Source: Purshia tridentata (Eukaryota; Streptophyta; Magnoliopsida; Rosales; Rosaceae). From it: a DNA stretch of 64,000 nucleotides. Below, piece after piece: positions 1-9,922 of this stretch. Numbering within the stretch: the first letter of the stretch is position 1; every line of letters begins with the position of its first letter. A program made the position numbers and the translations under genes. The notes beneath the pieces were generated by a model. The model saw only the letters and a program-made list of their open reading frames with translations. It was not told the origin of the DNA and made no database searches. The stretch spans positions 1 through 64,000 of the forward strand of contig QANT01000804.1 of assembly GCA_003254885.1 (NCBI GenBank), written 5' to 3'.

Positions 1-345
1 CGAACACATGGCAGCGGGCTGGGTGCTTTTCCGGCATCGTCTCTCGTTGGGGGACGGCTGGCTGCCGTGGGGGAGCACCGAGGTGGCTGGCCGGCGGCTG
101 GAGACTGCTTCACGCCGCCTGGGGTCGTCGGAAATGGCTGGAGCTGCAAGCTCCAGTCGCGCGCAGGGGCAAAGAGAGATCGGTAGAGAGAGAGAAAGGG
201 GCTGGGCGGCGTCGGGAGGTGGCTGGCCAGCGACTGGCGACGTCGCCGGCAGGTCTGGGTGGTCGGAGTGGCTGGGGGGAGGTCGCGCAAGGGAGAGAGG
301 CTGAGGGGTCCTTGTCGGGCTGGGGGGTTTGTGCGAGAAATAAAG

Positions 346-381
<36 letters not shown>

Positions 382-753
382 CAGAATTTTCTGGAATTCT
401 AAGTCATTTTGCCCAAAATTACAAGTTTGCCCCTCACTTTGAACCTCCATATTTCACAAACCGTAGCTCCAAACAACGCATGCTACGTGTCTACGAACTC
501 GTGAAGTCGAGCTCTACGCAACCATGTCAAAGTCAACTCTAAACTCCAAGTAATTTAAAAAGTCAACCTTGAGCTCTTTTATCACGTTCATAACTTTTTA
601 ACCGTAACTCTAAATCACCCATGCCGCATGTCTATGAACTCGTGAGCTCAAGACCTTCCTAACGGACCCAAGGTCAAAGCTAAAATCTTGTTAGATCCAA
701 AAGTCAACGTTGGGCCCTATTATCATTTACTTAGGAAGGTACGGGTCGTTACA
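1..753 (-). mobile_element. LTR of a Ty3/gypsy retrotransposon, reverse orientation, partial
   Basis: Read on the minus strand, this begins TGTAACGACCCGTACC at 753 and matches the first several hundred bases of the LTR that starts at 59771. Shared blocks include the stretches around GGGCCCAACGTTGACTTTT and AAGTGAGGGGCAAACTTG. The part nearest the window start is GC-rich and more diverged, and carries a (GA)n tract at about 347-377. The element continues beyond the left edge. It is an old copy, clearly diverged from the one at the right end. Apparent open frames here are unsupported by any protein similarity. Confidence 0.85.
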
Positions 754-2019
754 ATCTCTGTGAGTGGACTTGTTTATAAACTTCTCGATTTACTTTATAT
801 ATATATTGTGAGTTTTAATTGAGCTTTGATTTAATTATTTAGAAATATTATTTGGTTCGTGAGTTTGGCTTCTTGAATTGCTAAATAAGTGTTGATTTGG
901 ATTTGGACAGTGAATTAGTTACTTTGGGTTAGACATAAAGAAATTCAAAAAAAATATTTTTCATACTTGAATTTTTGAATATGTGGGATTTCAAAGGCTA
1001 TTGTTTTAAGGATTTTATCAATTATGGTTTGGAATGAAATTATTTGGTGTTGTTTTCAAAGCACCCTGTTAGTATCCAGTTCAGTATATCAGTTCAGATA
1101 GGTATTTGGGACCCATCACGATACACACGTAGGCTTTGGGCCGTGTGTCGGGATGCCTTGCCCTTTAGGGGTGACCCTGCGTGCACGTATGGCAGTTGTT
1201 GGCCCTACATGTGTATGACAGACTCCGGCTCTGCACATGTATGGCAGGATTATTAGCCTTGCATGCGTACGGCAGGTTGTGGGCCATGCGCATGTACGGC
1301 AGGATTGCTGGATATTGGATTGGGTGAGAGCATTCTTTTATATCAGTTTACAAAGATAATTCGTGAGAATATAGATTTCAGTTACGAATTGATATTTTGG
1401 GAGCTTGACCAGTTTTATTGATTTATTAGAGTTTTCAGAATGGATTCAGATGTGGATTTTTACTTAGAGTTTTCAGTGGATTTTACAAAAGAGTTTTAAA
1501 ACTGGGGGATTTTAAAAGAGATGTGAGGTCTTGGTGCCAAGTTATTTCTATAGTTTGCCATAGTAAATGGATTTTTATAATTTAAGTTTAAATATTTCTT
1601 ATTTTCGTCCACTCACTGAGTCTTCTCACTAGTTCTCCCTTTACTATTGTTTTAAATTTTCCCCCCAGGTTGTAGCGGTCGAGCGATCGAGCCGAAGACG
1701 TCGAGGCAATCTAGTTAGCTCGCATATTTGTAGACGCGTAGCTACTCTTGTAAATTTTATTTCTTTAGTTAAGCTTGTAGTACCACTCTGATAATCTAGT
1801 TAAATACATAATGAAGTGGTTAGAACTTCGGGTCGGAGACCCCTTTGCTTGTGGTAGAGGCGCTGAGTATTTAGAAGTGCTTTTGTAGGTCTTCTTGGAG
1901 AAAGGGTTAGTCCAATTTCAGGGGAGGTTCTGCCAAATTTTTGGTAGGATTTTCCTTGATATTGGATTCCCGTAAGATCACTCCGAGTTTCAAGGTGGAA
2001 TTCGGGGAGGGTCCTGGCA
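754..2019 (+). mobile_element. Partial LTR of the same Ty3/gypsy family, forward orientation
   Basis: From ATCTCTGTG at 754 to the terminal GGGTCCTGGCA at 2019, this matches the 3' half of the LTR at 59771-62631 in forward orientation. Shared blocks include GGGCCGTGTGTCGGGATG and the polypurine-rich tail near GGTGGAATTCGGGGAGGG. It abuts the reverse-oriented LTR end at 753/754. No internal coding region follows: the sequence after 2019 belongs to an unrelated dispersed repeat, so this is a solo or remnant fragment. It is a fossil. Confidence 0.85.
1173..1311 (+). repeat. About 27-bp minisatellite inside the LTR, about 5 units
   Basis: Degenerate units of the form GGCCCTGCATGCGTACGGCA plus a short tail follow one another. 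Alternate units carry ATGCGTACG or CATGTACGG palindrome-like cores. The equivalent tract in the LTR at 61751-61945 has about seven units, so copy number varies between copies of this family. Confidence 0.75.
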
Positions 2020-2190
2020 ATGGGCAAAGGACAAAAATGTCAAATGGAAAGGCCCAAAACAAAGGGTTCACCATGTTTGAAACCTAATCTAAAAAACTAC
2101 ATATAAGTTTGGTAGTTTAATTGAAATATTATATGGTCTTCATGCTATTCTAAACAATTATTAAGATTTAGTATTTAATCCTAATTTTCT
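2020..2190 (-). repeat. Fragment of an AT-rich dispersed repeat family
   Basis: On the minus strand this closely matches the start of the repeat at 48880-49060 in the TNL intron. Shared blocks include TTAGGATTAAATACTAAATC and TTTTGGGCCTTTCCATTTGA. It begins directly after the LTR terminus at 2019, so the LTR sits in or beside a copy of this repeat. It encodes nothing recognisable. Confidence 0.7.
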
Positions 2191-3776
2191 AATATATATA
2201 AAAGGGTAATTTTATTAAATATACCCTTTAATTAACACACTCACTTTTTTAACCATTCCCACAAAAACTTATCTTTTTTAGCTTTTTGCCCCAATTTCTG
2301 CCAATATTGCCCCTACCTGTTACTTTCCTGAACGAACTGTGGCCAATCAAACCCAATCGACACAATATCATTCAGATAGAACTGATAGAGAGAGAGAGAG
2401 GTAGAGAAGGAACACTGAGGGAAGAAGACAACCCAAACGACACGACCAGATTGAGCAGATAGAGAAAGAGAAGGAAGACTGAGTGAAATCCCCACAACCA
2501 TTTGTACGGTGAAGAACTTAGGGGGACACTTTAGTTGGAGCGAAATCGCCGGCACCACTTGAAATCGTGTATTTGGTGGGGCAACCATGACCTTCCAAGG
2601 AAGAAATCCATTCACAACCTTTCAAGAATTGAATCATTGTAAGTTTTTTATTCTTGTGTGCATATTATCTTTGTCTCAATGCTATTGCAACCCATTTCTT
2701 TAAATGTGGGTTTCATGCATAAATTTAGGAATGGGTATGAAAATCAAACAAAATCCTCCAACTGGTGAGAAAGAAAGAAGCAGCAAACCCTGCTTCAATG
2801 GTGTATCTCTTTATCTACCTCAACCCTTAGGGAAAAGAAGTGGCATGAAATTTTTGTGTTTATGGGTGTTTGAAATTTCTGTGCTTTTCGAGTGTCTATG
2901 GGTGTTTGAAATTTTTGTGCTTTTCGAGTGTCACAATTGTGGTTACAATCTCATGTGGATTATGGACCTAGTGTAGGATTGTTCCATGGTTAACTTGTTC
3001 AAAAATTTCCCTCGTTTTCAAAATAATATGCTATAGCGAAATTTAAAAATGTTATGACATTCGAAATATTTCTTGCTGCAGCACATTAACCAAGAGTGCA
3101 AGGGGCTGCAGCACCCTATGTTGGTAGGTGCTGCAGCACTTATATTCCAGAATTTGATAGGATGTATCTAGTTTTAGTAATTACGTTTTATAATAGCCAA
3201 TGCATGTTTCATGATAGAATATGAAGTTATCAATGTAACCCCTGGAATTGCATGAACATCAGTATATCTGTAATTGTGTATATGTCAACAAGAAGTTCTA
3301 TGATGGAAGTTCATGTAGTCATTAAAATTGACTGATCATTAGTATTTGCTGACAAATGACCCTAGTAACAATACACTTGGTTTGCTTAAGTTCTCTATTT
3401 CACGTTGTTATGCAATAATTCTAGAAACTCCAAATTCCTCTCTCTTGCTGCACTTATTTTGTTTGCTCTCATTTTCTTCACATATTGATAAGCTACATGT
3501 CAAGGTTGATGTAATATTTGTAGTTGTATCATGATTATGTTGGTAGAAAAAAATCCTAGTATGTGATTTGATTTTCTAAGTATGATTCAAAAAGTTCATG
3601 TACATTTGGTTTGTGGCCTAAGGTTTGTCTATTTTTAATGGGCAGGGTGGGAATGTGGGAACACAATATAGATCTGGAATATAATTCTATACACTTGAGC
3701 AACAAAAAGCAGCAAAAGAGTCTTTGGAACAAATATTTATTTGTATTATTAAATAGAAAATTATAATCCTTTGCAG
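2191..3776 (+). other. Non-coding sequence upstream of the DUF1985 remnant
   Basis: AT-rich sequence with no supportable gene. At about 2205-2225 a GGGTAATTTT...ATACCC near-palindrome is followed by CCCTTTAATTAACAC, which resembles the ends of plant Mutator-like elements; this is a possible left boundary for the element that carried the DUF1985 gene. A short open stretch with ATG at 2587 runs to a possible donor (TGTAAGT) near 2638 and may be a 5' exon of that gene. This link is inference. Confidence 0.35.
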
Positions 3777-5440
3777 GAAATGGATCGTTCCATACGATAT
3801 AAGTTGAAGCATAAATGCCCCCCACACCCGGCAAGGGTGTCTTGTCAGTCATTATTGAATGAGTGTATAAGAAACATCAAAAGTATGTTCAGCAAGGGTC
3901 AACTGGCTAGGTTTGCATCCAGCTATTTTGGGCACTTCCTCGCAGCTGATGACAAATAGAAGTTTAGTGGACCGTTATTACATCAGTTGCTGCTTTGCCA
4001 GGGGCATAGTGAAGATGACCACCGTGATGGAATGGTGATTATGTTGTCCAACAGCCAGATGGGCAGACTGAGCAAAATAGATTTTGCCCTTATAACGGGC
4101 CTTCGGTTTGGCAAGAAACCACATATTAACTTCAATGGTGGTGGATCAGTGGAAGAGATGGACAGCTCTTCTCGGTTAAAGGGATCATATTTTCGAAATC
4201 AAAAACATGTGACTCGGGGGGATTTAGAACTAGTGTTTATGTCCTGCCACAACAATGAGGACAAATATTGCTTGGGCCTTTTGTACTTTGTGAACTTTGT
4301 CTTATTGGGGAAACAGAGGAGTAATCACACATTGACCTCCGGTTCTTAAAGCTTGCAGAGAATGTGAAGGATTTTTGCAATTTCCCTTGGGGTATTGTTT
4401 CCTACAACATGACAATGGAATCATTTAAGGTGAATTTGCAAGCTCGGTATGAAAGGGCTGAGAAGGAAGGTCGACTGATTGATTATGAATTGTATGGCTT
4501 TCCTTTTGTACTCCAGGCAATTACTCAGTTGAATTATATTGATAGTTACTTGGCTGATTAGAATTGGACAACCTTATTTGACTCCATTGTTGTCATAACT
4601 CGCAGGTTTGGGCATATGAATGCCTTCCTTCCGTCACTGCTAATGCAGATGCTATAAAGGTTTCAGAGGACGCTTTGCCCCGCATGGTGCGCTTGCGGAA
4701 CTCTGGGGGTATAACCTCCAAGCACATAATGTCCAATGTACTCGTATTTGATGAGGTAAGCTATGTGATACTTGCATGTGCTTCATTTGCTTATTCGGGT
4801 GCAAAATTCATATGATATAGTTGGACATAATCGTGAAATTTTAATCTAATCCATCACACACACTTCATTTGATAATTCAAATATGGGCACATTTGTTATG
4901 TGGATGCTATTTTACAAATATATAGTGACTTGTCTGCATAGTGGATGACTGTGATTTGCTCATATATTCAGTCATGTTCGCCTTTTACGACTTTGGTTTT
5001 TGTAGTGGTGTGAAAAATATGCACAAATATGCATGCATATCATTTAACTAATGAACCTATTTATAGTCATGCACTTTGAGTGCGCTAAGTTAGCATGCCC
5101 AAACCATAAATTGTAACTTTTAGCCTGCATAATTAATACAACAAAGTTGTTTGTTTGAAGTGTTTGTTGTTTGTTCACAAGTCCAAATGCAACTAGTTCA
5201 TTAACCGCGAATTCTTTTAATATGCAGGAAGATCTTGACCTGAGGGTGATTCATCCCTCTCGACAAGATATATCTACCTCATATTGGGATGGGCAATGGG
5301 AGGAGGCTGAGCGCTTAGAAGAACCATTGAACGGTGAAAACAAGCAGGGCATAGATAACTGGTGTCATGCGATGGGATCTACGTCATTTGCCAATGTGTC
5401 GCAACCATCGTTCCCTAACGAGACGCGGGAGTCCTCGTTG
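3777..5440 (+). pseudogene. Decayed DUF1985 (Ulp1-type MULE) gene fragment
   Basis: The translation has the features of the DUF1985 domain found next to Ulp1 proteases in plant Mutator-like elements: SMFSKGQLARFASSYFGHFL, then KIDFALITGLRFG, HVTRGDLELVF, KYCLGLLYFVNFVLLG and LIDYELYGFPFVLQ. The first exon follows an acceptor (TTTGCAG) and starts MDRSIRY at 3780. Damage is visible: an in-frame TAG at 3957-3959 and a one-base frame change near 4333. The next exon (VWAYECLPSV, from about 4606) is reached only through an intron with a GC donor at 4518. Two further exon-like blocks end at a GT near 4756 and start after TATGCAG near 5227. The protease part is absent, because the neighbouring MULE begins at 5847. 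No host function is implied. Confidence 0.75.
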
Positions 5441-5846
5441 GTAAGGCACTTGATAGCTTTAGAAGTTTATATTTAAGAGTAATTTTGTGAAATAAACCCT
5501 GTAAACCACATTCTTACTTTTTGAAACTTAACTCAAATACATAAAAGTTTAAAAATATAAAGATGGTATTGGTATGTCTAGGTTGCTTTGGGAGTTTCAA
5601 ATTGTTAGGTAGGAAGCCTCATATTTTTTGTTCATATTTCTCTCCGAACCTCTGTCAATGGAACTCTAGGGTTATATTTTATAATTTAGGTAATGGCCAC
5701 ATGGTTGACTAGTAGTGGGTATATGATGGCCACATTAGATGGTGCTGCAGCTACTTGTATACTCTATGTCAACCCTGTGTCTATGATGTGTCTACCTGTT
5801 CTATGCAGCAATGATTAGTTTGTGATGTTAAATATACTCTCTGTGT
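5441..5846. other. Non-coding gap between DUF1985 remnant and MULE
   Basis: AT-rich sequence starting at the apparent donor (GTAAGGC) of the last DUF1985 exon. I see no gene, RNA or recognisable repeat here. It is probably residual element or intron sequence. Confidence 0.4.
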
Positions 5847-6007
5847 ATCAGCAGTGCTCTGCTGCCAGACGTCTGGGATGGAAACTATGCGCGACTAAAT
5901 ATATCCCAGCCATTTATTTGCTTTTAATTGAATCCTATGGCTAGTAATTGATGTAGTATTTAACACAACTTTGGACGACAACACATGTCCCAATAAATTA
6001 AAATAAC
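5847..6007 (+). repeat. Left TIR of the MULE
   Basis: It pairs with 8722-8863 in reverse complement. The outermost 30 bases contain two palindromes: CAGCAG-tgct-CTGCTG and CCAGACGTCTGG (12 bp, perfect). Confidence 0.85.
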
Positions 6008-6769
6008 CACTTTTCCCTCTCTTGCCCACACTCTCTCTCTCCTACCCTATCAGTATCTTTTGTCTCTCTCTCTCTCTCTCTCCTCGTTCAATCGTTGGTT
6101 GAAAACTCAGACATCTATAAAATTTTAGCCATGGTCAATCGCCAAAGCCAAATAACATTCTTTCCTTTCAAATACAAGAATTAAAATCTCTTCCCTTAAT
6201 TATTTCAAAGCTCGATCAAATTGGTGTCAGTATACTTTCCATCCTTTAAAAAAATTCTCTTTCTCATGAAGGCCAAGGCCAATATACCCATCAACGTGAG
6301 TGGCAATTTAAAGCGACAAATTGCCTTTGTAAGAAGAGGGAGATTGATTGAGCTTGAGAAAGAGAGGTTGCCCATAGGAATTGCCCAACTAGTGTTTGAT
6401 GAAATCATGCAATGAGTAATGAACAACACCTTTGATAGAGTATACGCCATGGGGGCTTGGGCGAAAGTGTAGCGTGCACTATTGATTTTCCTGTCTACAT
6501 AAGCATGAAGCCTGCAAACGGTAGTGATTATGGGTATATTTTGCCTTTCACTGTGTGTTACTCAAGCCAACCATGTCTCCTTGACTGTTTATTGAATTCT
6601 TCTTACAAGCGAAACAGTCAGGAATCATCTCCAAATTTTTGTGTTTAAGTAAGATTAGACCTACATGACTTTGCCTATTGAATGCAAATAGTGGATAAGT
6701 TTGTTTTCTTTTTTTGGCTCGGAAAATTGAAAACACCAATTGCAACAAGTAATTAAATATATCATTACA

Positions 6770-7174
6770 ACCATCTAAATGAAGAGGCTCAACAAATGTA
6801 CTAACAACCCACTTGTCTGATGAGCGACCCTTATATATGGTGATCTTTGCTTTGCAACCTGAATGCTGTATTCCTCTATTTCTCCCAGAGTTGAAAATGT
6901 TGCTTTCTACATTTTTATCCATTTTAATTTTCTTTTACTTTTGATAGGTGTCATCCTTATTGCCTTCTTTGGAACAACAATATTGCTTCCAAATTAATTC
7001 ACTAGCCTTATTCCTCTTACTCGAATCCATCCTTGTACCAAAACCAGCTTCTTTTGTATATGCATTATAAAAAAACATATGCCTCATCTTCTGAATTGAA
7101 TTCCTGCCCAACTTTGGGTTTTATATACTCTGAAACTTGGGGAGTATACAATTAGGCACAAATTGTTCTTCCAT
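6770..7174 (-). pseudogene. FAR1-type DNA-binding domain fragment of the MULE
   Basis: Minus-strand blocks match the FAR1 (WRKY-GCM1 fold) domain: KPKVGQEFNSEDEAY, then FYNAYTKEAGFGTR, then YCCSKEG, then HSGCKAKITIYKG and DKWVVSTFVEP. Conserved positions seen are the GF after the YNAY block, CSKEG, the GC of GCKA, and WVV. The blocks lie in different frames (changes near 7045 and 7110) and a stop separates YCCSKEG from the last block, so this is broken. A candidate ATG is at 7174. The transposase core and the His end of the domain are not recognisable. FAR1/FHY3 host factors derive from such transposases; this copy sits inside TIRs and is a transposon remnant. Confidence 0.7.
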
Positions 7175-7212
7175 CCTAATTGTTAAAACAGAGTTAATAT
7201 AAGAAAAGGTAA

Positions 7213-8156
7213 GGGTCCGTCTGGTAACGTTTTACAAAAATATTTTCATAAAATGATTCCGTAAAATAAAAATAGAAAATTGCGTTTGTATTTTTAAAGT
7301 TTGAGAATACGTCTGGTAAAGTAATTCAAAACCAATTTGCTAAAAACAAATCAATAAAAACATGTCTGGTACAAATATGTAAAAAATATCAATATGAATT
7401 ACATAATATTAGCTAGAAAATGGGCACATCAGGTCCCTTGCACAGTTACACCATTGATAATCCTTCAACCCATAGAGAAATTGAGCTCTTTAGTGAATAC
7501 CCATGAAGCTTCAACCCAAAGTGATAGTGAAACAAGGGACAATGGGGTCGGAGCAAAGCCTCCTGAAGCTAGGGATGTAATGGAGGTGGAGTATTACCGG
7601 ATGACCTTGAAGAATTGTTATGAGTAAAAGAAGGTGGGGGTGACTGAGGAGGAAAAGGTGGTGGTGAATGAGGAAGAGGAGAAGCAAGTGGTGATGATGG
7701 CAGTGGCGACGGCAATGATGGCAGTGATGAAGATTTGGGTGCTGGTAAGGATTTAGGAGGCAGTGACTCTTTGTGAGTTGGTGAGGATAAGCTTCACCCA
7801 ATTATGTGTTCAAAATCCTCTCAATCAATATTCACTCCTAATTAACTCGTGGTGGTGTCTATGGAGTTTGAGCAGAGTGAGAGAGAGAGAGGAGTTCAGA
7901 TATGTGTTGTGTGCTAGAGAAGAGTGATGCTTGTGAGGAGAGCTCAATTTCATAATTTTATTTTTCTATATCTGGTGTTTTTCAAATTCATTGAAAACAC
8001 CATAAAGTCGTTTTCAAGATTTACACTATAAATTAAAAATCATATCCTATGTTTTTAAAAAATTGTTTTCTGAATATGATTACCAAACGCATTTTACCAT
8101 GTTTTCAGTTTTACAAAAACAGAAAATTGTTTTATGAAACGTTACCAAACGCACCC
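7213..8156. mobile_element. PIF/Harbinger-type non-autonomous element with TAA duplication
   Basis: Termini are GGGTCCGTCTGGTAACG at 7213 and, in reverse complement, GGGTGCGTTTGGTAACG ending at 8156. They are flanked by TAA at 7210-7212 and TAA at 8157-8159, the 3-bp duplication typical of PIF/Harbinger. Subterminal sequence (TTTTACAAAAA and similar) is also inverted. The element is 944 bp with no transposase. It is nested in the MULE, upstream of the FAR1 remnant, so it arrived later. Confidence 0.75.
7569..7790 (-). other. Proline/serine-rich open frame inside the Harbinger-type element
   Basis: One minus-strand frame reads PSLPSPLPSSPLASPLPHS, then PPPFPPQSPPPSF, up to a TAG at 7569-7571. 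The composition resembles the extracellular Pro/Ser-rich part of extensin-like or PERK proteins and is unusual for a small non-autonomous element. It could be a captured host gene fragment, or chance from a CCT/CAC-rich tract. It has no start codon or kinase domain, so no function is proposed. Confidence 0.3.
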
Positions 8157-8721
8157 TAATTTAACATATGTATTATGTACAAATAGTATTAAATAACAAC
8201 AAAATGCATGATAAAGAATACTTAATCATAAATTCATAATTTTTTCTTTTAAAAGAACATTGGAAGTCTGTATGTTTTTTTACCCTTTTTTTTCTTATAC
8301 AGAGTTATTTCTAGCAATAATAACATTCTCTTTTCCCCTAACAAGGTTTTCAATTTTTGCAGATAAATCACTTGAAGAAAGATTATGAACTTTGAATTAA
8401 TAGTAACAAAAAAAATTATATTGGTGTTGATGAAACAAAGAAGAGCGTTTTGAAGGATGAAAAAGCATACCTGGTGCCAATTTAAGCTATTAACAACAGA
8501 AATTAATATTTGTTTGAGAGAGTGAAGAGAGCAAAAGCTAACATTGATTGAAAGAGAGGAAGAGATTTCAATTTTGCATTCTAATGGAGAGAGTGCTAAT
8601 TGGCAGCCATGGCTAAAATGAATGCAGGGGAGAGACGGAAAAGGCGGGAGAAAACTACTGAAATTTTGTGGGAATAGCAAAAGATAAGGCAGCTAGGCAG
8701 GAGAGAGAAAAAATATTTTTT

Positions 8722-8863
8722 TATTTTATTTTATTTTACTGGGACATGTAACATTACAACAATTACCAGCCACATGATTCAATTAATGGTGAATGAGTGG
8801 TTGAGATGGTATTAGTCGCGCAAAATATCCATTCCAGACGTCTGGCAGCAGAGCACTGCTGAT
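8722..8863 (-). repeat. Right TIR of the MULE
   Basis: Reverse complement of the left TIR with scattered differences. The palindromes at the tip are fully preserved. Confidence 0.85.
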
Positions 8864-9922
8864 TGATTAAAAACCAAGGCTTAAAGTAATAAATTGGGCC
8901 CAAAAGCTCGAAAGGAACAAATGAAATAGGCTGGGGCGTCCGCACCCGCCAACCCGCTTGAGCCAAACCCGACTAACCTGACCATATATTGGGCGGGATG
9001 GGTTGTCCGTGCCAACTTACGGGTTAGGCCTCAACCCGACCCAACCCCCTAAGCTATTAACACGTGTCAAAGAAATTCAAGTAGATCCTGGTGAGGAAAA
9101 TCCTAGCAAAGGATCCTTTCGTTTCTCTACTGCTCTAATATTTTCTCATTAAGAAAAATACCCTAAAATTTTCACGTGCAGGTAAATCTTACTCCCAATC
9201 CTACTCCCACATTAAAAGTATGCTGTATCAACGGTGGAGATGAAGCCTCTAATATTTTCTCATTAATAAAAATACCCTAGACACCCACATTAAAAGTATG
9301 CTGTATCAACGGTGGGGATGAAGCCAGACAATCATGTCGCATCACATCCCCTGTCGACTAAAAATTTTCATAATCCTCACCCCCGAAGTAATTAATAAAG
9401 CACTTAAAAAGTGTGCCCACTAACAAAAGCAGAGCAACCCTTCACCTTCATCTTCCAATTCTCAAACACTCTTTGACCGACCAAAAGACAGAGACGAAGA
9501 AATTTATTGCTCATCAGTCTGAAAATCTCTGAAGGGAGAGCAATGAATTTGTGGTTCATGAATAGGAAAATCGGAGAAGTTACCGCGGAAGCTGAAGGAT
9601 TCTGAGGAAGATTGTATTTTTTCTCTCTGGCCAATCAGAACGATGGTATTCATATACAGTAATTTCATGGGTTCCCAACAAAAGGTTTGAAATTCCTCTC
9701 CGAATTCTCAATTTCTATGGAATACAATTCCCGATTGCCTTGATCTTTGTTTGCTGCTATCCATTTGTATGAGTGTTATTAAGGTTGTTATTACGGTTAT
9801 GGGTTCCCTAATTACACTCTGATTGGATGTGTATCACTAGGGTTAGAGGGATTTTCAAGCTCATACTATAATCTTCAATTATATAAAAGGAAATTCGAGG
9901 GTTTGTAGCAGTGAATTTCAAA
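8864..9922. other. 5' flank and likely 5' UTR of the XS gene, with tandem duplication
   Basis: There is no gene. 8990-9055 has GGCCTCAACCCGACCCAACC-like sequence, common in plant repeats. A direct duplication has unit 1 at 9133-9246 and unit 2 at 9247-9325 (CTCTAATATTTTCTCATTAA ... GTATGCTGTATCAACGGTGG), with unit 2 shorter by about 35 bp. From about 9600 the sequence looks like leader. A probable leader intron ends at an AG at 9911-12 nt upstream of the ATG (the CAG just before TGAATTTC). Confidence 0.5.

Larger units (their letters stand above)
5847..8863. mobile_element. Mutator-like element with long palindromic TIRs
   Basis: Inverted repeats of about 140-160 bp lie at 5847-6007 and 8722-8863. 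Both begin ATCAGCAGTGCTCTGCTGCC followed by AGACGTCTGG and share GCGCGACTAA, TTAATTGAATC and ACATGTCCCA blocks. Long TIRs and an internal FAR1-type domain on the minus strand point to a Mutator-like (FAR1/Jittery type) element. It is about 3.0 kb, of which 944 bp is a nested Harbinger-type element (7213-8156). I see no convincing 9-11 bp target duplication outside the TIRs. No intact transposase remains, so it cannot move on its own. Confidence 0.8.

Noticed and set aside
8-542. GC-rich open frames of 98 and 107 codons near the window start
   Set aside because: They lie inside LTR sequence, are low in complexity (Arg/Gly/Trp-rich, then a GA tract), and match no protein family.
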